This document shows, in pieces, positions 40,354 to 47,406 of a DNA stretch of 47,406 nucleotides. The position numbers were made by a program, and so were the translations under genes. Position 1 is the stretch's first letter; each line of letters starts with the position of its first letter. Origin of the DNA: an uncultured Oscillospiraceae bacterium (GTDB taxonomy: Bacteria > Bacillota > Clostridia > Oscillospirales > Ruminococcaceae). The DNA lies in assembly GCA_949298535.1 (NCBI GenBank), contig CASFXA010000079.1, positions 1 to 47,406 on the forward strand. The letters run 5' to 3'. The notes below the pieces were generated by a model, which was not told the origin of the DNA, ran no database searches, and worked only from the letters and a program-made list of their open reading frames with translations.

Positions 40354-41652
40354 TCAGGGGACCAACACCGCGCCGCCCACAGGACGAATGGACAGAACAT
40401 GGCACCGGCCCTCTCCCAGCACCCGTTCTACCTGGTTCCGGAACTGTTCCAGCATATCCAGAGGCACAAAGGCCTGGATGGTGCCGGCAAAACCGCCGCC
40501 GTGAACCCGGAAAGCGCCTCTGCCCCCCAAGGCCCGTTCCGCTGTGGCCAAAGCGACCGCCATCTCCTGATGGTCGGTCCAGCCGGCGGGAATGACATTT
40601 TGCAGGTACATCCAGGAGGAATAGCCGGACTCCTTGGCCAATCCCAGGAAGGCGTTGAAATCACCGGCGGCCAGAGCGTCCGCTTCAGCAGCTGCCCGAC
40701 GGTCATCCTGGTAGAAGTGCATCGCCCGCAGCACCGCACGATCACCATAATCCTGCCGCAGCTGAGGCAGGCGGTCATAAAACTCCTCCTGAGGCACTTG
40801 GCGCAGCACCTCCTTGCCAAAGGAAGCGGCGATGGCCTTCATTTCGGCAGGAATGGCGGCGTACTCATCGGTCAGATCGGCGTGGTCCGCGCCGGAATCG
40901 ATGATGCACAGGGCGTAGCCCTCTTTTTCCAGATCCACCTTCACCTGGCGGACAATGGGATTTTTCGCGTCCTCAAAATCGATGGACACTGCGCCTCCCA
41001 CCGAGGAGGCCATCTGATCCATCAGGCCGCAGGGCTTGTCAAAAAAGACGTTCTCGGCATACTGGCCCATCTGGGCAATGAGGACGGGATCAAAAGCGTC
41101 GCCGCAGAACAGATGGTTCAGCAGCACCCCTACCAGCACCTCATAGGCGGCGGAGGAGGAAAGCCCGGAACCAGGCAGTACATCAGAAACGGCATAGGCG
41201 TCAAAGCCGGAAATCTGATGGCCCAGCTGCGCCGCCCTGGCAGCCATACCCCGCACCAAAGCGGCGGTGGTGCCCTTTTCTTCCTCCACCGGCTCCAGAC
41301 GGCTCAGGTCCACCGTCACCATGGGCCAGCCCTCGGAAAGAATGCGGATGGAGCCGGTGTCATTAAGAGCGGCACAGGCCAGAATATCCAGATTCACCGA
41401 CGCAGCCAGCACCCGGCCCCGCTGATGATCGGTATGATTGCCTCCCAACTCGGTGCGGCCAGGAGCGGAACAAACCGTCACCTCCGTGCCGTCATCCCTG
41501 CCGAAGGCGGCGCAGAACTGATCCAACACATGGGAAAGACGGCTGCGCTCCCCTGCCAGCGCCTCGCTGCCGGAAACGCACCGCAGCCGGGACAGGCCCT
41601 CGTCCAAAGCGCCCGCAGACAGCTGTCCTTTGAGTTCTTTCATGGAAATCAT
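40354..41652 (-). CDS. galK: Galactokinase
   Basis: Phosphorylates galactose at C1 with ATP; GHMP kinase family, 432 residues. Three ATGs follow the GGAGG; the one at 41652 has 9-nt spacing, while the first (41661) abuts it. Motifs: CSAPGRTELGGNHTDHQRGR near 84 (galactose binding), PGSGLSSSAAYEVLVG near 186 (phosphate loop, with the conserved Ser run) and FRVHGGGFAGTIQAFVP near 382. An N-terminal extension of about 70 residues relative to the E. coli enzyme is seen in clostridial galactokinases. First gene of the gal transcript. Confidence 0.96.
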   Translation of the reverse strand: MISMKELKGQLSAGALDEGLSRLRCVSGSEALAGERSRLSHVLDQFCAAFGRDDGTEVTVCSAPGRTELGGNHTDHQRGRVLAASVNLDILACAALNDTGSIRILSEGWPMVTVDLSRLEPVEEEKGTTAALVRGMAARAAQLGHQISGFDAYAVSDVLPGSGLSSSAAYEVLVGVLLNHLFCGDAFDPVLIAQMGQYAENVFFDKPCGLMDQMASSVGGAVSIDFEDAKNPIVRQVKVDLEKEGYALCIIDSGADHADLTDEYAAIPAEMKAIAASFGKEVLRQVPQEEFYDRLPQLRQDYGDRAVLRAMHFYQDDRRAAAEADALAAGDFNAFLGLAKESGYSSWMYLQNVIPAGWTDHQEMAVALATAERALGGRGAFRVHGGGFAGTIQAFVPLDMLEQFRNQVERVLGEGRCHVLSIRPVGGAVLVP

Positions 41653-41953
41653 GGTCATCATCCTCCACTTGTTATTCCTCTCGCCGGAAGGTAACGCCCA
41701 CCCTTACCGGGAGCATATTTTCTCTGTTCTCCATTATAGCACCGCCATCCATTTTAAAAATGGATTTTTTCATCATCTATATGGAATTATCCCGTTGTTT
41801 GCTCTTCCAAGGGCCAAAACGGTTTAAATGGCGATGTTTTTCTATTCATTTGGCGATTTAAACAAACTTTTCCGTTCTTTTTCTCCATACTTTCTCAGAC
41901 CATTTTAGTGGATCCCCGCTTTTTACGCTGCTGAAAAAGCATAGATTTTTCCG
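41653..41953 (-). promoter_or_regulatory. gal operon promoter and operator-like repeats
   Basis: On the minus strand TGCTATAAT (ATTATA at 41733-41738 plus strand) is an extended -10. A palindrome ATCCATTTT-A-AAAATGGAT (41747-41765) covers the -35 position. Farther upstream, TGGCGAT occurs at 41829-41835 and again at 41851-41857, 22 bp apart, inside a larger GTTTAAAT...ATTTAAAC inverted repeat (41822-41863). Direct repeats two helical turns apart suit an AraC-family activator, and such a gene is the next one upstream. Confidence 0.6.
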
Positions 41954-42817
41954 TCAATCCTCCTGTGGCCGGGAATCCTGTTCCCGGCTGTATTGCCGGG
42001 GGGAAACCCCTTTGAGCTGACGGAAAACCCGGGAGAAGTACAGCGGGTCCTCAAACCCCACCGAATAGGCGATCTCCCGCACCGACAATCCTCCCCGGCG
42101 CAGCAGTTCGCAGGCCCGCTGGATGCGATATTCCAGCAAAAAATGTTTTGGGGACTTGCCATAACGCTCCCGGAAGCTGCGATAAAGGCTGCTTTGGCTG
42201 ACCGCCATAAATTCCGCCAGCTCCTCCACCGTCATGGGCCGCTCATAATGACTCATCATATAAGCAGCCGCGGCCTGGGCGCAGTCCTGGCGAAGGGCGG
42301 GATTGCCGGTGCGCACCAGCCTGGAATTCTGGATCATAAACGACAGCAGCAGATATAACCGCCCGGTGATGGCCACACGGCTCCAGGGGGCAGTCCCATA
42401 ATCATCATAAATGTCGGTGAGCAAACCGGCGATTTGTTGGGGCGCGAACTGCCGCGCCACCGGGCAGCGGGGAGAGAAATCTGTCTGTTCCACCAGCTGC
42501 CGGGCGTCCACTCCGCCAAAGCCCACCCACACATATTCCCATGGGTCCTGCTGGTCGGCAAAATAATGGATGGTGGTGTTGGGAACGGTGAGGAAAGTGT
42601 CTCCTGGCTCCAGCAAATATCTCTCCCCTCCCACCTCCAGCGTTCCCCGTCCAGCCAACACATGGTGAATCAGGTAATGGTCGCGGATCCCGGGGCCCCA
42701 ACTGTAGCCGGGAGAACACCGCTGGCGACCAGTGTTTTGTACATACAGGGAGGACATCTGGGGGGCCAGTTTGTAAGAATATTTGTAGATCTGCTCCAAG
42801 AGCCGCCTCCTCTCCAT
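41954..42817 (-). CDS. AraC-family transcriptional regulator, probable gal regulator
   Basis: The longest frame starts at 42853, but a TATAAT lies only about 10 nt before it; the ATG at 42817 is given as start, without a strong ribosome site, so the first 12 residues are uncertain. The 287-residue product has an N-terminal sugar-sensing cupin-like domain (about 5-150: DHYLIHHVLAGRGTLEVGG, LLEPGDTFLTVP, PWEYVWVGF) and a C-terminal double helix-turn-helix (about 185-280: MTVEELAEFMAVSQSSLYRSF and SVREIAYSVGFEDPLYFSRV). Its position directly upstream of galK on the same strand suggests galactose-responsive activation of the operon. Confidence 0.9.
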   Translation of the reverse strand: MERRRLLEQIYKYSYKLAPQMSSLYVQNTGRQRCSPGYSWGPGIRDHYLIHHVLAGRGTLEVGGERYLLEPGDTFLTVPNTTIHYFADQQDPWEYVWVGFGGVDARQLVEQTDFSPRCPVARQFAPQQIAGLLTDIYDDYGTAPWSRVAITGRLYLLLSFMIQNSRLVRTGNPALRQDCAQAAAAYMMSHYERPMTVEELAEFMAVSQSSLYRSFRERYGKSPKHFLLEYRIQRACELLRRGGLSVREIAYSVGFEDPLYFSRVFRQLKGVSPRQYSREQDSRPQED

Positions 42818-43338
42818 GATGATTTCTCTGCGGCCGTATGTTTGCCGCTCCATATGTTACCATTATACCCGAAAGAAACAAAAGAGAAAAGGGCGAAGGA
42901 GGGATTTTTAAGAAAAGTGCTGAAAAACCGACCCCTTCCAGGGTTCCCCTTTCCGTTTCAATCTGAGGCAGATGCAGGAAAATGTCGGCACAAAAAATCT
43001 CTCCGTCCCAGAGAAAGGTGAAAAACAGTGAGAAACACCCCTCGGGAAATAATTTCCCTCCCTTCAAAAAGCAACCGCCGCCATTTCCGTGTTTGGATGA
43101 GAAAAGGACATTTTCTTTCTTGGGAGAAAATTCTGCTTGTCCTGAACATCCAAAATAACCACCGGAGCGTGGGAATAAACTTTCGCCCCTATGGTTATTT
43201 GGCAAATGTCCCCAGGAAATAAAAGGCTCCGGGTTCTGTTCAGAGCCCGGAGCCTCAATGAATCTGCCCAATGGAAGCGTCTGCCGGCGGTAGAGCGCTG
43301 TCAGCAATCAACCGGCCAGGCGTGAAGTGCCTCCCGCC
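42818..43338. other. Gap between the membrane hydrolase gene and the AraC gene
   Basis: A TATAAT on the minus strand at about 42863-42868 is the likely AraC gene -10. No gene is supported in the AT-rich remainder. The terminator of the 632-residue gene lies at 43221-43256: AGGCTCCGGG with CCCGGAGCCT, followed on the minus strand by TTTATTT. Confidence 0.6.
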
Positions 43339-45237
43339 TTAAAGCATATAATGCTGGACAGTGGTGGTGGTGACGCTGATGAGGGTAAAAAGGACGGACA
43401 GAGCGATTGGGCCCAGCCAGTCTTTCCCGGTGCGGCGATAAAAATACCGCAGCAGCAAGGGAGAGATTATCAATACCCAGTTTTTCAGCGCTACGCTGGC
43501 CACGCCGTTCATATTGCTCCAAAGAACCGTTCCGGTGAGGAAAAGTTTCCCGTACTGAATGGCCCACACCAACAATCCTCCCAGGGAAAAACCGATCCCC
43601 AGGAGCAGCAGATGCCTCCGCTCTTTTCCTGTCTCATCGCACCAGAGGTGGTTGGTCAGCAGGGACATGGACAGCATAAACAGCAGCCAAACCGGCAGGT
43701 ACTGGATGAAATAAATCAGTTTTTCGTTATTGAACTGTCTGACAGACACCTTCCAGAAGCGGAAGTCCACCTGGAACATCCATTTGCTGAAAAAGACCAG
43801 CAGGTACAGCAGGCCAACCACAATCGCCGCGGCGCCTAAAGTCTTGGCAAAATCTTTGCCGCTGAGCTTCAGTTTTGCCTCTGTATCGCCCCCGAGGCCG
43901 GCCTTGCGCAGCTGGTGGGTCCGCAGTGCAAACCACAGCAGATTGCCCGCGGCGAAGATGAGCATCCAGACCATAACGATGTTACATTCGTTCAGGGGAA
44001 AGATGGAGGCGTTGGATTGGGGACCCACCTGGAAGATGAGAATATTGGTGTCGATGTAATTGGTAATCAGGAATCCGATGAGGGAGAAGAGGGTAATCAT
44101 CAGAAGCCCTTCGCAGATCATCTTCTTTTGAGGCTCGCAGCCGCCCTGAATGGTTCCGTCATTGCGGATGGACGCAAAAGCGGGGAGACTCAGCACCAGT
44201 TCTCCAAAAGGAATCACCAGGAAGAACAACCCGATGAGGGCTGCCAAATTAAACAGCTCTTTGATGAGGTACAGCTGGTTGGAGGGGGAGAGGTCTGTGG
44301 AGAGGTGGAAAACGTCGGTGAAGAATTGGATACACTGGGCGGTGACGGTGGGGGAGATAAAATCGGTGAGATGGGTGGTGTTGGGCTGATACAGCACCCG
44401 CAGAGTTCCATCTTCGATGGAGCCATAATAGGTTCCGTTGCCAATCTTGGTTACCGACGGGTCGGCGGAATGGATCATCTCCAACCCTTCCGTGGATTCC
44501 AGCAGATAGCCGTCTCCGGTGGAGGTGGTGAGATTGAGCTCCTCATAGATGCCGAAGACAAAGGCGATGTTGATGCCGGAAATTCTGTCCCACACACCAG
44601 TCAGGGTGCCGGGAGCCATGCCTTCGCAGAAAGCGGCTTTGATTTCCACAAGGCGGTCAGCGTTTGCCTGTTCCTCCTCGGTGACAGCGGCGCCGCCGGG
44701 GGAATCCGGAGCTTGCGCAGCCTCTATGGCCGCCTGATACTGATTGGCGTAGTTTGTGATGACGGCGGAGCAGGCCAGGGTTCCCATAGAATGTCCCATG
44801 ATGGCCACCTGATTTAAGTCAATAAAGTCCATGTTGCCGCCCATGACATAATCCACCATATCCCCCAGACCAATGCCATTTTCCATATAGATGGAATTGA
44901 CAATGCTTTCCGGAGCGTTGCTGGACATCCCGTGGCTGTAGGTGTCGATAGCGATAACCACAACGCCCCGACGGGACAGCTCAATGCAGGCTGCATCCTG
45001 CATTTCTGCGCTGTGGAATCCTCCGTGAACGGTGATGACGCAGGGCAGCTGATGGTCGCTGGAGGCTTCTTTGGGGATAAAGGCCAGGGCGTGAAGCTGC
45101 TGCTGCTTGTCGGTCAGCAGATAGATGTCCCGGATTCTTACCCGGTTGAAATCGGTTTGCAGACAGGCTGCCATCAGATGGGCGATCAGGATGACCGCCA
45201 GGGCGATGCACAGCTGTTTGAGATATTTCTTCCGCAT
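43339..45237 (-). CDS. Alpha/beta-hydrolase fused to a polytopic membrane domain (paralogue 2)
   Basis: Protein of 632 residues, ATG behind AAAGGAG. A hydrophobic N-terminal segment (about 8-25) anchors it and places residues 26-330 outside the cytoplasm. That part is an alpha/beta hydrolase: oxyanion-type HGG at 71-73, nucleophile elbow GHSMG with Ser150, and His289 in NTTHLTDF as the likely catalytic His. Residues 335-632 form about eight membrane helices. It is homologous to the next gene upstream (matching PNTTH/PAETH, C-x-x-FF, VDFRFWKV/QDFRWWQV). Substrate unknown; esterase, lipase or peptidase activity at the outer face is possible. Confidence 0.85.
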   Translation of the reverse strand: MRKKYLKQLCIALAVILIAHLMAACLQTDFNRVRIRDIYLLTDKQQQLHALAFIPKEASSDHQLPCVITVHGGFHSAEMQDAACIELSRRGVVVIAIDTYSHGMSSNAPESIVNSIYMENGIGLGDMVDYVMGGNMDFIDLNQVAIMGHSMGTLACSAVITNYANQYQAAIEAAQAPDSPGGAAVTEEEQANADRLVEIKAAFCEGMAPGTLTGVWDRISGINIAFVFGIYEELNLTTSTGDGYLLESTEGLEMIHSADPSVTKIGNGTYYGSIEDGTLRVLYQPNTTHLTDFISPTVTAQCIQFFTDVFHLSTDLSPSNQLYLIKELFNLAALIGLFFLVIPFGELVLSLPAFASIRNDGTIQGGCEPQKKMICEGLLMITLFSLIGFLITNYIDTNILIFQVGPQSNASIFPLNECNIVMVWMLIFAAGNLLWFALRTHQLRKAGLGGDTEAKLKLSGKDFAKTLGAAAIVVGLLYLLVFFSKWMFQVDFRFWKVSVRQFNNEKLIYFIQYLPVWLLFMLSMSLLTNHLWCDETGKERRHLLLLGIGFSLGGLLVWAIQYGKLFLTGTVLWSNMNGVASVALKNWVLIISPLLLRYFYRRTGKDWLGPIALSVLFTLISVTTTTVQHYML

Positions 45238-45352
45238 AGAAACGCTCCTTTCTCTTGTTCAGGATGGATGTTGCAGGGATTCTTTCCGCAGCCGCTTCCG
45301 GGGAATGTCTGGGGAGATTGGCAGAAGCGGGCCGCGCCTCCGGGACCTGGGC

Positions 45353-45392
45353 AAAAAAGTTCCCCACTGCCCGGATCCGGACAGTGGGGAAC
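45353..45392 (-). terminator. Terminator between the two membrane hydrolase genes
   Basis: GTTCCCCACTG and CAGTGGGGAAC followed on the minus strand by TTTTTT. The downstream gene must be reached by readthrough or by an unseen promoter in 45238-45352. Confidence 0.8.
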
Positions 45393-45423
45393 TTCTCCTG
45401 ACGGTTCAGTCAGCCAGCGCCGG

Positions 45424-47406
45424 TCAGATTCCGAAGAAAATTTCCGAGAAGGTAGTTCCGGTGTAAATGAAGTTGATACCGGTGCTGGAGACCAGGAACC
45501 AGCTGGCCATGAAGCTGTTGACAAAGGTTCCTACCCAGACGTTGTTGGTCAGCTTGTAGAATTTGCGGCTGATGTAAACGGTGATGGGCACATAGAGCAG
45601 AGTGTAATAATAAGTGATGAAGGAGGCAAAGAACTGAGCCTCGCCGCCGGGGGTCTTGGCCTGCATTACCAGCCAGTTGATGAAGCAGCAAACCCAGATG
45701 CCCACGGAGTTGATGAGAACCACATTGAGGGTATCTTTCCACTGGGGAATGTCGTCCCGAACATTGTAGTTGATGGCCATACTCAGGATCAGGAAGCAGG
45801 GGATAAAGGTGACGAAGTAACGAGGCAGAATTCCCCAGTACTCCAGCTTCATCTGAGTGAAGATCACCTGCCACCACCGGAAGTCCTGGCTGAACAGGTA
45901 TTCCACAATGGCCAGCATCATATAAGCCACAAACAGCAGGATGGCGCCCAGGAGCAGGCTCTTCATGACATCCTTGAACTTCATGCGGACATTGAGGCAC
46001 TGAAGATCGGTGCTGCCATACTTCTTACGGTTGGAAAGGCTCCAGCAAATCAGACAGAAGATAGCCAGGATGCTGGTATAGGACAGCAGCTGCGTCGCAG
46101 ACCAGCCGCTGATGTACAGTGGGAAGAAGCGGTTGGTGGGCAGATCAATAAAGCCGAAATACTTAAACACAGGGCTGTTGGACTGGCAGGGATAGTAGAT
46201 GCACCAGAAGGTGCCAAAGGCGATGAGAGCGCCCCACAGCCAATAGCTCTTCTTGTTGATCTTGGATTTCCGGGCGATGGGAGCAGAAATACAGGGGGCG
46301 AAGAATGTGCTCTTTGTCAGCAGTCCTGCCAGGGGAACCAGCATAAAGAGCATAAACAGCATAGCGATGGTGTTGGCGGCGTGACCCCATCCCCACAGCT
46401 GACTGCTGGAAGCCAGAGGAACGGTATTGGGATCAGACAGCTCGCCCCGGTTGTAATTGAACACTGCGGTGAAGAACTCGCAGGTGTTTGCATTGGTGGT
46501 GTTGGAGTAAAAGTTCTTGGAATGGGTTTCCGCCGGCTCGGTAATCATCCGCAGGGTTCTGGATTCCAGCGCATCCTTAAACTCTGTGCTGGCATAGACA
46601 GAGGAGTCGGGCCAGTCGCCGATCTGCACGCTGGATTCAGTGGCGTCGTCAATGACATACCAGCGATCCACATCGATGGTTTCGCCGTTGGTAAACCAGC
46701 TGTCCTTGGCCACGTCGTCGGTGATGAGGTTGCAGTAGCTGTCCCACTGACCGATGTTGTAGCCGATATTCACTTGACCGTTGCGCATCACCTGATAGCC
46801 GCCTACAGTCACCTCTTCACGGGTCAGCAGCTTATATTCCTTCATGCCCAGGCAGAACAGGGCGAAAACACTGTTGTCGATCTTCTCGTGGGTTTCGGCG
46901 GACAGATAGTTATAATACTCCAGTTCATCCGCATTCAGGCGCTCCGCCGCCATGGCGTCGGCGTCCATATCGATCTCTTCCCGGGTGAATGTTTGACCAA
47001 AAACATCACAGAGGATGTTGATCATCTGATCGTTATAGCTGAGACGTCCGCAATCCAGGTCCACAGCGTAATTGGAACGGCGGGCGCCGGCGGAATGGCC
47101 GGTAACGCCGATTCTGGTGGAGTCCACAAATTCCAGACCCCGGACAAAATCGATGGCGTCCCAAACACCGTGAGCGGCGCAGCCGCGGCCGTCGATCCCC
47201 TCGATGCCCTGACCAGATTCATCGTACATGGGCTGTTCGCTGAGACCGGAGCCATAGGCGCTGACATTGAACACCACGAAACCCCGGCGGGCCAGCTCCT
47301 GAGCCAGGCCCCGGAACACGCCATAGTCGCAGCCGCCGCCGTGGTTGACGATCACTGCCGGCAGGCTGTCTTTGTCGGATGTGGCCTCAGGATAATACAG
47401 CTCGCC
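45424..47406 (-). CDS. Alpha/beta-hydrolase fused to a polytopic membrane domain (paralogue 1, start cut by window)
   Basis: The frame stays open to the window edge (GELYYPEATSDKDSLPA precedes the first internal candidate start at 47355), so at least 660 codons and the true start are partly missing. The hydrolase part shows VIVNHGGGCDYGVF (oxyanion), GHSAG nucleophile elbow and a His in PAETHSKNF; an insertion of about 150 residues separates Ser and His. About ten membrane helices follow, ending SEIFFGI. Compared with paralogue 2 the order of domains is identical, and QDFRWWQVIFTQMKLEYW matches VDFRFWKVSVRQFNNEKL. Function unknown. Confidence 0.85.
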   Translation of the reverse strand, partial: GELYYPEATSDKDSLPAVIVNHGGGCDYGVFRGLAQELARRGFVVFNVSAYGSGLSEQPMYDESGQGIEGIDGRGCAAHGVWDAIDFVRGLEFVDSTRIGVTGHSAGARRSNYAVDLDCGRLSYNDQMINILCDVFGQTFTREEIDMDADAMAAERLNADELEYYNYLSAETHEKIDNSVFALFCLGMKEYKLLTREEVTVGGYQVMRNGQVNIGYNIGQWDSYCNLITDDVAKDSWFTNGETIDVDRWYVIDDATESSVQIGDWPDSSVYASTEFKDALESRTLRMITEPAETHSKNFYSNTTNANTCEFFTAVFNYNRGELSDPNTVPLASSSQLWGWGHAANTIAMLFMLFMLVPLAGLLTKSTFFAPCISAPIARKSKINKKSYWLWGALIAFGTFWCIYYPCQSNSPVFKYFGFIDLPTNRFFPLYISGWSATQLLSYTSILAIFCLICWSLSNRKKYGSTDLQCLNVRMKFKDVMKSLLLGAILLFVAYMMLAIVEYLFSQDFRWWQVIFTQMKLEYWGILPRYFVTFIPCFLILSMAINYNVRDDIPQWKDTLNVVLINSVGIWVCCFINWLVMQAKTPGGEAQFFASFITYYYTLLYVPITVYISRKFYKLTNNVWVGTFVNSFMASWFLVSSTGINFIYTGTTFSEIFFGI

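Noticed and set aside
43700-45240. Lipobox LMAAC in the 632-residue hydrolase
   Set aside because: Position -3 is Met and the protein is polytopic; an uncleaved anchor is more likely.

Overview
The window is 47.4 kb of chromosomal DNA from a GC-rich, low-motility-signal gut Firmicute, most likely a member of the Oscillospiraceae (Flavonifractor / Intestinimonas / Oscillibacter type). This is inference from gene families (YebC, ThiW ECF S component, Firmicute-type GalT, DUF5317 with HD-GYP, DUF3798 ABC importer, NPDTG-ended surface protein), strong GGAGG ribosome sites, sigma-A promoters and many strong intrinsic terminators. I see no prophage, insertion sequence, CRISPR array or rRNA; one tRNA is present.

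Layout. 1-7.1 kb: start of a lipoprotein gene cut by the window edge, argH, mgtE with a long leader, an NSS-family sodium symporter, and coaBC. 7.5-9.0 kb: a PanT-like ECF S component followed by coaX, facing away from coaBC; together these point to CoA synthesis from imported pantothenate. 9.4-12.9 kb: deoC, an SDR reductase and an unknown membrane protein on the minus strand, divergent from trxB. 13.6-16.6 kb: a conserved unknown protein, a 26-residue membrane peptide, an HD-GYP membrane protein and a DUF5317 protein. 16.7-18.6 kb: an EamA transporter coupled to an HD hydrolase, a 38-residue membrane peptide and tRNA-Val(CAC). 18.8-24.4 kb: an atypical response regulator, a probably abundant secreted protein with a sortase-like C-terminus, an M23 peptidase lipoprotein and two small proteins. 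24.4-27.9 kb: yebC, a D-2-hydroxyacid dehydrogenase and an orphan OmpR-type regulator.

28.6-34.2 kb is the most interesting accessory block: a DUF3798 lipoprotein, an RbsA-like double ATPase with a degenerate second Walker B, and two permeases, one carrying an internal duplication. This is a complete ABC importer whose ligand I cannot name. 34.5-37.4 kb: a free-standing DAK/FakA C-terminal-type domain divergent from a TPP-riboswitch-controlled thiW-thiM-thiE salvage operon. 37.8-42.8 kb: a Leloir galactose cluster (galK-galE-galT) with an AraC-family regulator immediately upstream and operator-like repeats in the gap. 43.3-47.4 kb: two tandem paralogous proteins that join an extracytoplasmic alpha/beta-hydrolase domain to a polytopic membrane domain; the upstream one runs off the window.

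Coordinates of starts were adjusted to the best ribosome binding site where the longest reading frame was implausible. Family names come from motif recognition by eye; no searches were run.
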